Shown here: positions 1 through 8,027 of the stretch, one piece after another
Layout: each line of letters opens with the position of its first letter
How positions within the stretch are numbered: the first letter of the stretch is position 1
Origin: Aliidiomarina taiwanensis
Lineage (GTDB): Bacteria > Pseudomonadota > Gammaproteobacteria > Enterobacterales > Alteromonadaceae
Length of the DNA: 64,000 nt
Assembly: GCF_003987015.1 (NCBI RefSeq)
Contig: NZ_PIPQ01000002.1
Span: 1-64,000, forward strand
Direction: 5' to 3'
The notes under the pieces: model-generated
Database searches by the model: none
What the model was told of the DNA's origin: nothing
What the model saw: the letters and a program-made list of their open reading frames with translations, nothing else
Program-made: the position numbers and the translations under genes

Positions 1-1
1 A

Positions 2-154
2 GGCTGCAACTTACGGATATTGACCAACGAGATGCTGACCAAAATACAGCAGCGTATAAATCTCAGGCCGCGTAAGGTACTAGGGTTTAAGCAACCAGAT
101 GTAATTTTTAAAGAGCAATTGCAGTACGCGCAGAGCGAGTGTTGCAGTTATTAG
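2..154 (+). CDS. IS30-family transposase, C-terminal end (partial at window edge)
   Basis: An open frame enters from the left edge and stops at 154. The last 50 residues include INLRPRKVLGFKQPDVIF, which matches the conserved end of IS30-family DDE transposases (typically NxRPRKxLGFxTPxEVF). The catalytic core lies outside the window, so I cannot tell whether the copy is intact. It sits about 440 bp upstream of comM and is separate from the Tn7-like element. The family call rests on this C-terminal signature alone. Confidence 0.7.
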   Translation, partial: GCNLRILTNEMLTKIQQRINLRPRKVLGFKQPDVIFKEQLQYAQSECCSY

Positions 155-321
155 TTGAATCTAGGAACAAAATAAATATGCTTGGAGGCATTATTTATCA
201 CAATTGTAATTATATGGTTTTAAAATATTTGAGTTTGATATTGCTAATGCTGAATTTGTTAAAGCTAAGAGAGGCGGGTATGTAAATACCCCATTTATAA
301 CACAGTCATCTCGTAGAATAT
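155..321. other. AT-rich intergenic stretch, nothing recognised
   Basis: Between the IS30-type stop and the IS3-type remnant there is only AT-rich sequence. I see no open frame with a credible start, no tRNA and no strong hairpin. It is probably flanking or decayed insertion-sequence DNA. Confidence 0.4.
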
Positions 322-435
322 TTATGCCGCCTTGCGGTACTCAATCGTCGTCATATCATTGAGTGAATCGTGCGGGCGTTCGTTGTTGTATAATTCAATC
401 CAGTAAGACCAGGATAGGCCCTGCTCCAGATGAGC
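322..435 (-). pseudogene. IS3-family transposase (OrfB) C-terminal remnant
   Basis: On the minus strand the frame ending at 322 reads WIELYNNERPHDSLNDM and then IEYRKAA before the stop. That is the familiar end of IS3-family integrase-type transposases (YNxxRPHxSLxxxTPxEY). Only about 38 codons remain, and further upstream the frame meets a stop codon. There is no OrfA and no clear insertion-sequence end. This is decayed debris beside comM, not a working element. Confidence 0.7.
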
Positions 436-595
436 TAGGGGAAAACGAACTAAAATAAATCATGACTTGATAAGTACTATAGCGGCGATTTAAACGGATA
501 TTTCTCCGCGATAACCCACTGGTCTCCTTTCCTGTTAAACCACTACACTAAACTCTTCGAGCAAACACAATGTTAAGCATACTCAAGGAGGTGTT
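436..595. promoter_or_regulatory. comM upstream region with strong ribosome binding site
   Basis: No gene is seen here. A near-consensus Shine-Dalgarno sequence, AAGGAGGT, lies a few bases before the comM ATG at 596, which fixes that start. I could not pick out a convincing -35/-10 pair. Confidence 0.45.
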
Positions 596-1444
596 ATGGG
601 CTTTGCTGTGGTGATATGCCGCGCGCAAGTGGGCATGGATGCACCGGAAGTAAAGGTAGAAGTAAACTTGGGCCGAGGGCTACCTGCCTTCCAAATTATA
701 GGCATGCCGGAAACCACGGTACGAGAAGCCAAAGACAGGGTTCGCACGGCCATTATAAATAGCGGGCTAGAGTTTCCGGTGGCGCGCATTACGGTGAACC
801 TTTCGCCGGCAGAGCTGCCGAAGCACGGTGCGCGGTTCGACTTGGCTATTGCGCTTGGCATTTTAGCGGCAAATGAAGCAATACCTGCCTCGGCACTTGA
901 AACGGTGGAGTGTTACGGTGAACTTGCACTGGACGGTGCGTTGCGAGCTGTACCTGGCATGCTGCCCGCGTTGTTAGCTGCACACCATGAAAACAGAGTG
1001 GCATTGCTACCGCCAGCAAATGAGGCGGAAGCGGCCTTGTTGCGCACACCTATGGCCTATGCAGCGACCGATTTAACCACAGCCGTGCAGCATTTAACGC
1101 AGCAGCAACCTTTAAAACCGATAGCACCTGCCGCGCTTGCAGAGCAGCAGCAACAGGTGCCCGATATGGCCGACGTGCAGGGGCAACCCGTAGCCAAGCG
1201 AGCCTTGTTATTAGCAGCGGCGGGTGGTCACCATGTGTTATTTGTTGGCCCGCCAGGTACAGGTAAAACCATGTTAGCGAAGCGCTTAAACGGTTTAATG
1301 CCGCCCTTGAGTGAACAACATGCACTGGAAGTGGCGGCTATTCAGTCGTTAAGCAACCAACGCTTCGAGCTGAGCCAGTGGCGTCAGCGGCCCTTTCGCA
1401 GCCCGCACCACTCTTGCTCGGCAGCGTCGCTCGTGGGTGGGGGC
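596..1444 (+). pseudogene. comM: comM (yifB) 5' part, interrupted by Tn7-like transposon
   Basis: ComM is a Mg-chelatase-like AAA+ hexameric helicase that drives branch migration when transforming DNA is integrated. This piece encodes 283 residues: the N-terminal region and the Walker A segment (VGPPGTGKTMLAKRL). It continues to SAASLVGGG, where the transposon begins. In the broken copy the frame runs a few codons into the transposon (CEIAK) and stops at 1462. Joining codon 283 to the segment at 33333 restores GGGSIPRPGEI with no base lost apart from the 5-bp duplication, giving 511 codons, the usual ComM size. The AAA domain is split between Walker A and Walker B, so both halves are expected to be inactive. 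Confidence 0.95.
1440..1444. repeat. Target site duplication GGGGC, left copy
   Basis: The five bases GGGGC immediately before the left transposon end are repeated exactly at 33328-33332 after the right end. Five-bp duplications are characteristic of Tn7-like transposition. The comM frame is restored with a single copy. Confidence 0.95.
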
Positions 1445-1490
1445 TGTGAGATTGCAAAATAAATGATAATGAAGCGAAATAAATGATAAT
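1445..1490. repeat. Left transposon end with two TnsB-type binding repeats
   Basis: Starting at the TGT terminus there are two tandem copies of the motif GCAAAATAAATGATAAT, at about 1452-1470 (exact) and 1474-1490 (GCGAAATAAATGATAAT). The same motif in inverted orientation occurs four times at the right end. Tn7 left ends usually have three spaced TnsB sites; I could not identify a convincing third copy further in. Confidence 0.85.
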
Positions 1491-1589
1491 GAGATTTCGC
1501 AGTGTGGGAGAGTCTAGTGTGCCCTTATCGGTTCTTTATGGTGATGAGAGTCTGGTATATAGTGTACGTTCTAACGAAAGGTCAGTAGT

Positions 1590-2210
1590 ATGGATGAATT
1601 TGAAGTAAAGCGAATCTTGATAGGTTACCTGAAGTCCAAGCACGACCAACCTCTTTTTGCTTCGGAAATGCCATTTGCGAATAGAAGTCGACGCGCAGAT
1701 CTCGTTGTGCTCACCAAAAACCAATTAATTGGCATTGAAGTTAAAAGTGATTTTGATAATTTTTCTCGTCTTGATGGGCAACTTGATGCATATGAAAGAG
1801 CCTTTGAACGAACATATCTTGCGCTTACTGAGAGGCAATTTAATAAACTCAACTTAAAACACGATACCATTGGCATTCTTCTGATAAAAGCTGATAGGAG
1901 TGTGATCCTTAAAAAACGACCTAAAGTATCTAGGAACTTCGATCTGGCATTCCAGCTCGATTTGTTGTCAAACGAAAACTTGAAGAAAATCCCAGTGACT
2001 AATTCTAGTAAACTTTCTAAACCTCAAAGAGTGCAAGCTCTTATCGATAGTTATAGCGCGACAACTTTGTCCAAGGTAGCGAAAAGTGTTTTGGGGATGC
2101 ACCTAAAAGTACTCAATGAGTTGTTTCATCGCGAGCTAGCAGAAACGGGAGAGATTACAACAGATGAGTTAGCAATTTTGGAAATGCGAGAGGTAAATGT
2201 CAGGTTTTAA
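1590..2210 (+). CDS. sce7726-family protein, PD-(D/E)XK nuclease-like
   Basis: The 206-residue protein has an N-terminal restriction-endonuclease-like core: E26, D37 in RRADLVV, and E50-x-K52 in GIEVKSDFD, the PD-(D/E)XK pattern. These features match the sce7726 family, which often occurs beside sce7725/beta-family proteins. The C-terminal half looks helical and has no motif I recognise. AAAGG upstream supports the ATG at 1590. It is the first gene inside the left end, and its last 11 bases overlap the end of the convergent beta-family gene, a conserved kind of pairing. A nucleolytic or defence role is plausible but not shown by the sequence. Confidence 0.65.
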   Translation: MDEFEVKRILIGYLKSKHDQPLFASEMPFANRSRRADLVVLTKNQLIGIEVKSDFDNFSRLDGQLDAYERAFERTYLALTERQFNKLNLKHDTIGILLIKADRSVILKKRPKVSRNFDLAFQLDLLSNENLKKIPVTNSSKLSKPQRVQALIDSYSATTLSKVAKSVLGMHLKVLNELFHRELAETGEITTDELAILEMREVNVRF

Positions 2211-3300
2211 GCTGATTCTGAATTCTAGTCATCCAAATATTAGCCCTAACCGATATCCAAAACGACGGTGATTTGCCGGTTGGCTCCGACTCCTTTGCAG
2301 TTGCTTCAATTTGCTTAAAGCCCCAGCAGTCAACTCGATCTTCTCTCTTAATGTGTTTATTCATTAGTCTTTGGGCGCATTTCGTATAACCGTTTACTTC
2401 ATCAGTTCGGTATCTTGTATATTTGCAGATTTCTAAAGTACGGGTTGGGAAGTCAATTCTTGGAACCCAATTATATGCATTAGTTGGTTTTTGTTCGGCG
2501 TTAATACATGCGTAGTCACCATATATTAACTTTGTTCCTGATATTGTTTCTTTTAACTCAGAGTAATACGTCCAATCAAATAAAAGAGCTTCACCTTCAC
2601 TGTCACCTCCATGTTCTTGGTTGATCGAAGATGGGTAGCTTGATGCTAAAGATATTATTTTATAATTTTCATAATCCAATTCATCTAACGCAGACAAGAT
2701 GTCCTCGATGAGTAACTTAGCTTGGGAAATTTTAGTGGGTGTCAGATCTCGACCGCTTTTAGTTCGGATGGTTTCTGCGTCGACCAAAAAATAGATAAAA
2801 ACGTCATGCTTGACTGAAATATCGATTAATGAGCGCAGAAATTTATCGTATCCTTTGGTTTTAAAACTAGAGTAGCCACTAGCTCCTATCCTTATAGCAA
2901 TGTGCTCAAAAAACATCTTAAACATCAATATTTGAGCATCAATTTGATGAATGCTGTCGCTATTTGTTGCTTGAATAATTGGTATCGGTGTCGTGTTAGT
3001 TTCAGCGCCCAATTCAGTAACAAAAGCTACCCAATTTATGAATCCTGACGACTGCTGTTTAAAGCTTCTGAGTTCGTCATTAATGTTGGTTTCGTCTGAT
3101 GTGATATCAACGAAAAACTTTCTTTTCTCTAAACATTCCTTTATTTTCTTAAAGCACGTTCTGATCTCCCCTTGATCCTTTTCATGTGTTTTTCTTCCCT
3201 TAGTGAGCTCAATCAATGGTACTGTCGAACTCTCCATTGTTAGGTGAGATAGAGCTCGAAACTCAGAAACGCTAGATTTCAAACAGGGTACATACTTCAT
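2200..3300 (-). CDS. Beta-family protein (T4 beta protein-like)
   Basis: This 366-residue protein begins MKYVPCLKSSVSEFRAL and then VPLIEL, the opening typical of beta-family proteins (named after the T4 beta protein; sce7725 is related). These have an alpha/beta-barrel-like appearance and no known enzymatic activity. I see no membrane segment or signal peptide. AAGGA lies before the ATG. It is the last gene of a three-gene minus-strand operon, 16 bp after the ImmA/IrrE gene, and converges on the sce7726 gene. Beta-family proteins are often seen in mobile islands with such partners. The function is unknown. Confidence 0.6.
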   Translation of the reverse strand: MKYVPCLKSSVSEFRALSHLTMESSTVPLIELTKGRKTHEKDQGEIRTCFKKIKECLEKRKFFVDITSDETNINDELRSFKQQSSGFINWVAFVTELGAETNTTPIPIIQATNSDSIHQIDAQILMFKMFFEHIAIRIGASGYSSFKTKGYDKFLRSLIDISVKHDVFIYFLVDAETIRTKSGRDLTPTKISQAKLLIEDILSALDELDYENYKIISLASSYPSSINQEHGGDSEGEALLFDWTYYSELKETISGTKLIYGDYACINAEQKPTNAYNWVPRIDFPTRTLEICKYTRYRTDEVNGYTKCAQRLMNKHIKREDRVDCWGFKQIEATAKESEPTGKSPSFWISVRANIWMTRIQNQLKT

Positions 3301-3316
3301 TTTGAAATAATCCTTG

Positions 3317-3874
3317 TTATTTATGAATATTTTGAGATCTAATTCTCACAGCCATTGGTGATACCCCAAATTTATTGGCGACTGCACTGATACTTTTAAG
3401 TGAGTTAGCAGCCTCAATAAACTCTTCTTTTGGCATTAACAGTTTAGCTGCGAAATGATTCGCTTCCGATTCTTCTCGAGAATAGTCATTAATAGTTCCG
3501 ACGTTATCTTCGTGTCTAAAGAATGTAGTATCTTTAAATTCCTTATCGTCTTGACCTTTAGTATGCAAAAGGAAATGTCCGAGTTCATGAGCGAGCGTAA
3601 ATCGTTTACGCGATTCGCTGTGTATGGCGTTTATAGTAGCGGTCCAGCGACTATCTATTTGTTTTAGAAAACCAGATATTTCGTTATCTAATGGACGATA
3701 CCGCACCACCAAGCCAAGATCTGAGGCCAGCGAATATATATCTAGAGGAAAAGATAAGTTATCTTTGTATTCTCGCCAGATTTCTTCTGGACAGCCAAAG
3801 GCAGAGCTCAGGCGTTTTGACCCTGAAACATTGTGCTCCGGAGCATCTTCTGCGATTATAAATTGAAGACCCAT
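3317..3874 (-). CDS. ImmA/IrrE-family metallopeptidase
   Basis: The 185-residue protein has the zinc-protease motif HELGH at residues 96-100 (FTLAHELGHFLLH). A downstream glutamate-rich helix, EESEANHFAAKLLMP, should supply the third ligand. This is the layout of ImmA/IrrE (DUF955) peptidases, which commonly cleave phage or mobile-element repressors. Unlike many relatives it has no obvious N-terminal helix-turn-helix domain. It lies 8 bp after the coiled-coil membrane gene and 16 bp before the beta-family gene, so all three are probably one transcript. The substrate is unknown; one of the neighbouring proteins is a reasonable guess. Confidence 0.85.
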   Translation of the reverse strand: MGLQFIIAEDAPEHNVSGSKRLSSAFGCPEEIWREYKDNLSFPLDIYSLASDLGLVVRYRPLDNEISGFLKQIDSRWTATINAIHSESRKRFTLAHELGHFLLHTKGQDDKEFKDTTFFRHEDNVGTINDYSREESEANHFAAKLLMPKEEFIEAANSLKSISAVANKFGVSPMAVRIRSQNIHK

Positions 3875-3882
3875 ACGATTAT

Positions 3883-4536
3883 CTATCCACCTTTTTTCAA
3901 ATCATCGTCCTGCGAGATTTCGCCACCCGATAAGTCCAAACTATCATCGTTGGACTCTTCGTCTTGTTCCGGATCATCCGTAAGTGACTTAATTATAGCT
4001 GTCAGTGATGAGATGTCCTCCTGATGGCGATTCACCTCATTCCTTAATTCTTCCAGCTCATCCTGAAGCTCACTTTTTAAACTCCTATTTTTGCCATCCG
4101 CGAGTTCTTGTAGTTTTGATGCTGCATCAAAGTTAAACTTCGCTCTCTCCCCTTCGATAGTTTCTCTTGCATGTCGAGAAGCTGTTTCCTTCGCCTGACT
4201 GATGATAAAACCAAATTGCACGATAGCAAGTAGACCTATAAACGTGATCAAAGTTGAAATGATCGTGGAATAGTAACCCGTGAGGGCTGAAGCGTACTCA
4301 TCTCTACTGTGTATGACTCCCTTCTCAGACAGCAGTTCAATTGCTACTCGCTCATCAATGGTTAACCCATCAGAATAATCGACATTTAACCAATGGGCTC
4401 TAAGCTCTCCATAGGTTTCGGGATAGTCACCAATAAAGTAGAATGCAATTAAGATCAGTAACACTGTCACGACTGAAGTCAGCATTACAAGTGCAAAAAT
4501 AAACCACTTCGACAGCGGATCAGGTTTCCATTGCAT
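3883..4536 (-). CDS. Two-helix membrane protein with C-terminal coiled coil
   Basis: I recognise no family. The protein has two hydrophobic segments, FIFALVMLTSVVTVLLILIA near the N terminus and a second around YYSTIISTLITFIGLLAIVQ. A long charged helical stretch follows (SKLQELADG onward, heptad-like) and then a very acidic tail (DDPEQDEESNDD). The first in-frame ATG is at 4572, but a strong GGAGGT lies six bases before the ATG at 4536 (MQWKPDP), so I chose that start (217 residues). It leads the operon with the ImmA/IrrE and beta genes. It may act as the membrane sensor or effector of that cluster. Confidence 0.7.
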   Translation of the reverse strand: MQWKPDPLSKWFIFALVMLTSVVTVLLILIAFYFIGDYPETYGELRAHWLNVDYSDGLTIDERVAIELLSEKGVIHSRDEYASALTGYYSTIISTLITFIGLLAIVQFGFIISQAKETASRHARETIEGERAKFNFDAASKLQELADGKNRSLKSELQDELEELRNEVNRHQEDISSLTAIIKSLTDDPEQDEESNDDSLDLSGGEISQDDDLKKGG

Positions 4537-4964
4537 AAAATACCTCCATGTGGAGTTCATCCATCTTATCATTAAAATTCTTGAATCATCTGCTTAACGA
4601 CACCTATGATAGTAAAGCTTCCTGAATTCGGCGTCCTCTGGTCAATTAATTTAAGTCGCGCTTAATTATCCTTTTACGTGAATTTGCTCTCAGTCTCCAC
4701 TATTTTTGTGCGTTGTGCGTTGTGCGTGAAGTGGTCGTTCAATGCGTCCTCCACCGCCAGATTATCCTACCAGCAACGCAGCCAGTGTTAAATCTCACAA
4801 TAGTTGCGCTAGAGCTAAATACGCGGGAAATTACCATTGGCCCACCCCTCCTAATCCGCAAGTAGATGCTGTCGATATGATTGATATTGTCGGCAGCGCA
4901 CCTCGACATAGAGCGAGAAAAATGATATTGCTGGGTACAGCTCAACTCGACGAGTCTCACAAGA

Positions 4965-5219
4965 ATGATAAAATGTAAAATAATCACCGTGCGGAGTTGC
5001 TCTGGTCTCTCAATATCATCGACATACCTCAGTGTGAGCGCTGAGGCGATGGAGGCTTTAGTATGCGCCAAACTTTCAGGAGAGCCAATCAAGACGCAAG
5101 GTGTCGATGGCTATTTAGATGGCATTCCCTTTAGATTTCTTAAAGTGAACGACGATGGCTCATACCTCATTCAATCCTCGGTATCAGGACCGGTAAAGAT
5201 TGAATTCCAGCTCCCTTAG
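4965..5219 (+). CDS. Small hypothetical ORF, possibly a decayed gene
   Basis: The 84-codon frame has protein-like composition in its second half (AEAMEALVCAKLSGEPIKTQ and a hydrophobic/acidic tail). It partly overlaps another open frame at 4742-4978 in a different phase, so the two could be halves of one frameshifted gene. I see no good ribosome site at 4965; an internal ATG at 5049 is possible. No family is recognised. The area between 4537 and 5262 otherwise contains only a short triple GTGCGTT repeat near 4710. Confidence 0.3.
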   Translation: MIKCKIITVRSCSGLSISSTYLSVSAEAMEALVCAKLSGEPIKTQGVDGYLDGIPFRFLKVNDDGSYLIQSSVSGPVKIEFQLP

Positions 5220-5262
5220 ACTGGTGTCAAAATGTATGAACTAGGAATATTGAATTGTTGCT

Positions 5263-5589
5263 TTATCCATTTCCCGTAACACAGTAAAAAACTATATCGC
5301 GACAGCCACCAATGTCACGAACGTTCCCTAACTTCATTGTCTCCCAGCGCTGTAGTTTTTTCACAATATAAGATAGGCGTTTAAGGCGATTACCGAAAGT
5401 TGAGCTCTTATCGATATTTAGGACAACATCTTGAATTAGCTGAAATGCACTTTTTAGGGGCAAGTCATGTTCAAAACGCCAGAAAGAGAGAACGTTCATT
5501 AATTTTTCAAGCTCACGTTCGTCATGATAATCTTCGTCGCACAGTGCTTTCCCTGCTTTAGTGACTTTAGTCCTTGAGTATTGCTGCAT
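5263..5589 (-). pseudogene. RelA/SpoT-domain protein, truncated N-terminal third
   Basis: The 108-residue frame contains NRLKRLSYIVKKLQRW, then METMKLG-type spacing, then DIGGCRDIV. This follows the conserved opening of RelA/SpoT nucleotidyltransferase-domain proteins (R-KRLPSI-KL-R-M-L-MQDIGGCRAIV). Full proteins of this kind are roughly 300-400 residues; here the frame ends just after DIGGCR in unrelated residues. The synthetase active site, which follows this point, is missing. It is therefore the stump of a probable pppApp/ppGpp-type toxin or defence gene, left by a deletion. Confidence 0.6.
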
Positions 5590-5950
5590 GAATTCTGTCT
5601 CTCCGAGCTGAAATCCTGAGATGATGATATCACTTATTTTTCAAGAAATGAGGCCACTGCTATGACTGATTGAATTCGTATTACAACTCCCACTATATAT
5701 GAACATCGAGCAGGATTAATAACGTCGGTTTCAAGTGAGTTTAACAACACTGATAAAGTGACGTTTGTCACTACGAAGTGACCCCATAAAGTTGGACTCA
5801 TTTTAAGCGGCTACCAAGGCCTGAGTCAGATTGGTTATCGAAATAAGGGCTTGGTAACAACGCCCCAGTATGTTGCCTCTAGGTCCTCGATTAAAAAGGG
5901 CTTTTCCATTTAATAGTTCTCAGCGGGATTCAGTTGGAAGTCGATAAAAT
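5590..5950. other. Gene-free stretch with an IS3-like end sequence
   Basis: No convincing gene lies between the RelA/SpoT stump and csrA. At 5779-5797 the sequence TGACCCCATAAAGTTGGAC resembles the termini of IS3-family elements. Next to the csrA stop, the minus strand can be read FIDFQLNPAENY before a stop, possibly a transposase tail. The region is probably a deleted insertion-sequence remnant, which would explain the nearby truncation. The identification is weak because no second end or transposase core is present. Confidence 0.35.
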
Positions 5951-6133
5951 CTAACCGGTTTTTTCAGGCTCTTCGTTACGAATTCGGGTGTATATCTCTT
6001 CACGATGCACAGGCACATCTTTTGGTGCATTAATACCTATGCGCACTTGGTTGCCTTTTACACCCAGAATAGTGACGGTGATATCATCACCCACGATTAA
6101 GGTTTCGCCGATTCGTCTTGTTAGAATTAACAT
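5951..6133 (-). CDS. csrA: CsrA carbon storage regulator (cargo copy)
   Basis: The 60-residue protein [20 protein letters not shown]... [20 protein letters not shown] is a complete CsrA. It is a homodimeric RNA-binding protein that recognises GGA in hairpin loops and controls translation and decay of many mRNAs. R44 of the RNA-binding VHREEIY motif and the N-terminal LTRR strand are present. GGAGG sits a few bases before the ATG. A csrA inside a transposon is notable: such extra copies can act on the element's own genes or on host metabolism. No CsrA partner such as FliW or an sRNA is seen nearby. Downstream is insertion-sequence debris. Confidence 0.95.
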   Translation of the reverse strand: MLILTRRIGETLIVGDDITVTILGVKGNQVRIGINAPKDVPVHREEIYTRIRNEEPEKTG

Positions 6134-6303
6134 AAAGCCTCCATTGCTTAGGTTTGTGTTCCGATGTCAGCGGCTTAATATACGCGGCATCAGTGTGCGT
6201 TTAAGCCTAGTGTAAATTTAGAGCTCGCTCAATAGGGTAACTTGTAAGCAATCGCTGATTTATGGTACTTCTCTCTCGACCAGCTTCGCTTTTATATCCT
6301 CAG

Positions 6304-6552
6304 TTACTTGCCCTGTAACTCTCTCACTTTTGCTCTAATCTTTTCGAAACACGACTCGCAGAAATCGAAGTCAAAGCGCTCACCATCACGTTTTGAGCCG
6401 TAGCCAAAGGATGCTGTGAGCTTGGCATAGTCAGAAAAGTCATTGGCGTTTTTAAGATGTTTCTTTAGTACATTGGGTATGACGCTCTCGCCGCAGATGT
6501 CGCAGATAATATCTTCGATAACGGTAGTTGCTTGATTTGTTTCTTTCTTCAT
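6304..6552 (-). CDS. Small putative zinc-binding protein
   Basis: The 82-residue protein has two CxxC pairs, ICDICGES near residue 18 and FCESCFEKI near residue 68, enough for one four-cysteine zinc site. A helix containing LKKHLKN lies between them. It begins with MKKETNQ after a plausible GAGGCG ribosome site. It lies 170 bp upstream of csrA on the same strand but is probably separately transcribed. I do not recognise a named family. Confidence 0.6.
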   Translation of the reverse strand: MKKETNQATTVIEDIICDICGESVIPNVLKKHLKNANDFSDYAKLTASFGYGSKRDGERFDFDFCESCFEKIRAKVRELQGK

Positions 6553-6743
6553 ACAAACGCCTCAGATTGAATGGTGAAATTCAAGAGCGAATAATTCTTT
6601 GTAGATAGTCATTGAGTTCATACATCGCAAGTCCTCTCCGTAATAAACTCTATTTTCCATATCAGTCTCTTCTTTGTGGCTATTACCATAATCAAATTAT
6701 GGGCTACGGTTCTCAAGTTAGGCTCAATAATCGTTTTAACAGT

Positions 6744-8027
6744 TTAGGCGAGAGCGAAACCAAAAAAGTTTGTTGGCGGTAATTTAGGGAGGAGCTCGAC
6801 GATACAACGGGTAAAATCCAAGAGAAAGGGTTTATATAGGAAAACTATCCATGCAACTAGGGCTGTTATCGATGCATTTCGGTATCGAGATATCCGTTTC
6901 AAAGTACCCTGAACATCTAACTTGAATTTCTGGATAACTTCATCCTGCTCTGCTTTATTATATGTAGTACTCTCTTGGTTATTTATCCGAATAATTGATT
7001 CCAACAAATGTTCGCCATTTTCCTTAAGCTGCTTCACGTATGCTCTTGTCTCGTAGTTGGAGGACCAAATTAAGGTGATAACCAACATTGCTAAGAATAC
7101 TATATTCCCTTCTGGGATATTTGCTTGGCGAATCATCAAGGTCGCGACGACAGTAGCTGGAACCACTAGAAGCTTCAATACTGCCCCGTGCATGGCTTGA
7201 TAAACCTTACCAATTATTTCAATTGCTTTATCATTCAATTCGTTTAGGCACTTATCTAATCCAAATTTGTTGATATACGCTGCGTATTCGCCGTTATACT
7301 TCGAATGGATGTGCTCCATTTTTAATGCTAATCTGCCCGCCGATATCGCTTCGCCTTCGTCTTGATCATATTCACCAAGAGCAGAAGTGAGAGCTCTTTT
7401 GAAAAGGACCTTCTTCTCATGTTGGTGAATTCCTGTTGAGGATAGTTCGGGAATGTCGAAGTGAAGCGAACCCTTAATAACTTGCTGGATAAACTCGTCG
7501 GAAAAAGAAAATCTGACCACTCTTGAAAATGAGTGGCCTTCTGAGGTTGCAGAGTTAATCCAAAAGCTGCTGGGAGATTCTTTAGAGGTATATGAGCTTA
7601 TGGAATCCAGAAGGTTATATAGAGCTTCAATGCGATCGAAAATCTCTTTTTTATTTTGCAGCAAGGTTAATCTCTTGCTATCTGAATTTACGTAAAAAAG
7701 AAGCATATCTCCGATATTAATTCTATATGTTCCGTCTTCTAACTTCTCTAAGTGATTATGAAGATCTTGGTTGAGGAACACTTCAATACTAAGAATTGAT
7801 TGAGATGTTTTCTCGTAGCTGTATATGTCATGATCTCTTAGTTGTTTTAGTTCTGGAATACTTGTCGTACTAGAGTTTTCTTTCCTAATCCCAAGTTGGT
7901 CACTAATGGTTTTGGAAAATGGAAGTGAATTACCTTCTGAAAGTGCAAAATAAAGTACATTTCCATCTAAATATACAGCAGAGGATACATTATATAGTTC
8001 TCTTATCTCTTCACTGTCAGTCATCAT
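6744..8027 (-). CDS. Membrane protein of unknown function, coupled to NdpA-like gene
   Basis: The 427-residue protein has a soluble N-terminal portion of about 270 residues with no recognised motif. Two close hydrophobic helices follow (LKLLVVPATVVATLMI and IVFLAMLVITLIW), then a charged helical stretch, then a third membrane segment (ITALVAWIVFLYKPFLL) near the C terminus. The start codons ATGATG lie inside the last codons of the upstream NdpA-like gene (11-bp overlap), a sign of translational coupling. A cytosolic sensor joined to a membrane effector is the arrangement seen in several abortive-infection systems; here that is only an analogy. Confidence 0.65.
   Translation of the reverse strand: MMTDSEEIRELYNVSSAVYLDGNVLYFALSEGNSLPFSKTISDQLGIRKENSSTTSIPELKQLRDHDIYSYEKTSQSILSIEVFLNQDLHNHLEKLEDGTYRINIGDMLLFYVNSDSKRLTLLQNKKEIFDRIEALYNLLDSISSYTSKESPSSFWINSATSEGHSFSRVVRFSFSDEFIQQVIKGSLHFDIPELSSTGIHQHEKKVLFKRALTSALGEYDQDEGEAISAGRLALKMEHIHSKYNGEYAAYINKFGLDKCLNELNDKAIEIIGKVYQAMHGAVLKLLVVPATVVATLMIRQANIPEGNIVFLAMLVITLIWSSNYETRAYVKQLKENGEHLLESIIRINNQESTTYNKAEQDEVIQKFKLDVQGTLKRISRYRNASITALVAWIVFLYKPFLLDFTRCIVELLPKLPPTNFFGFALA

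Noticed and set aside
436-470. A sequence near 450-465 (AAAATAAATCATGA) resembling the transposon end repeat, outside the element
   Set aside because: It is partial, AT-rich and has no TGT terminus or duplication beside it; probably chance or IS debris.
4739-5092. Minus-strand open frame of 117 codons over the 4.7-5.1 kb region
   Set aside because: No ribosome site, arginine/isoleucine-biased composition and no recognisable motif; it looks like a shadow of non-coding sequence.
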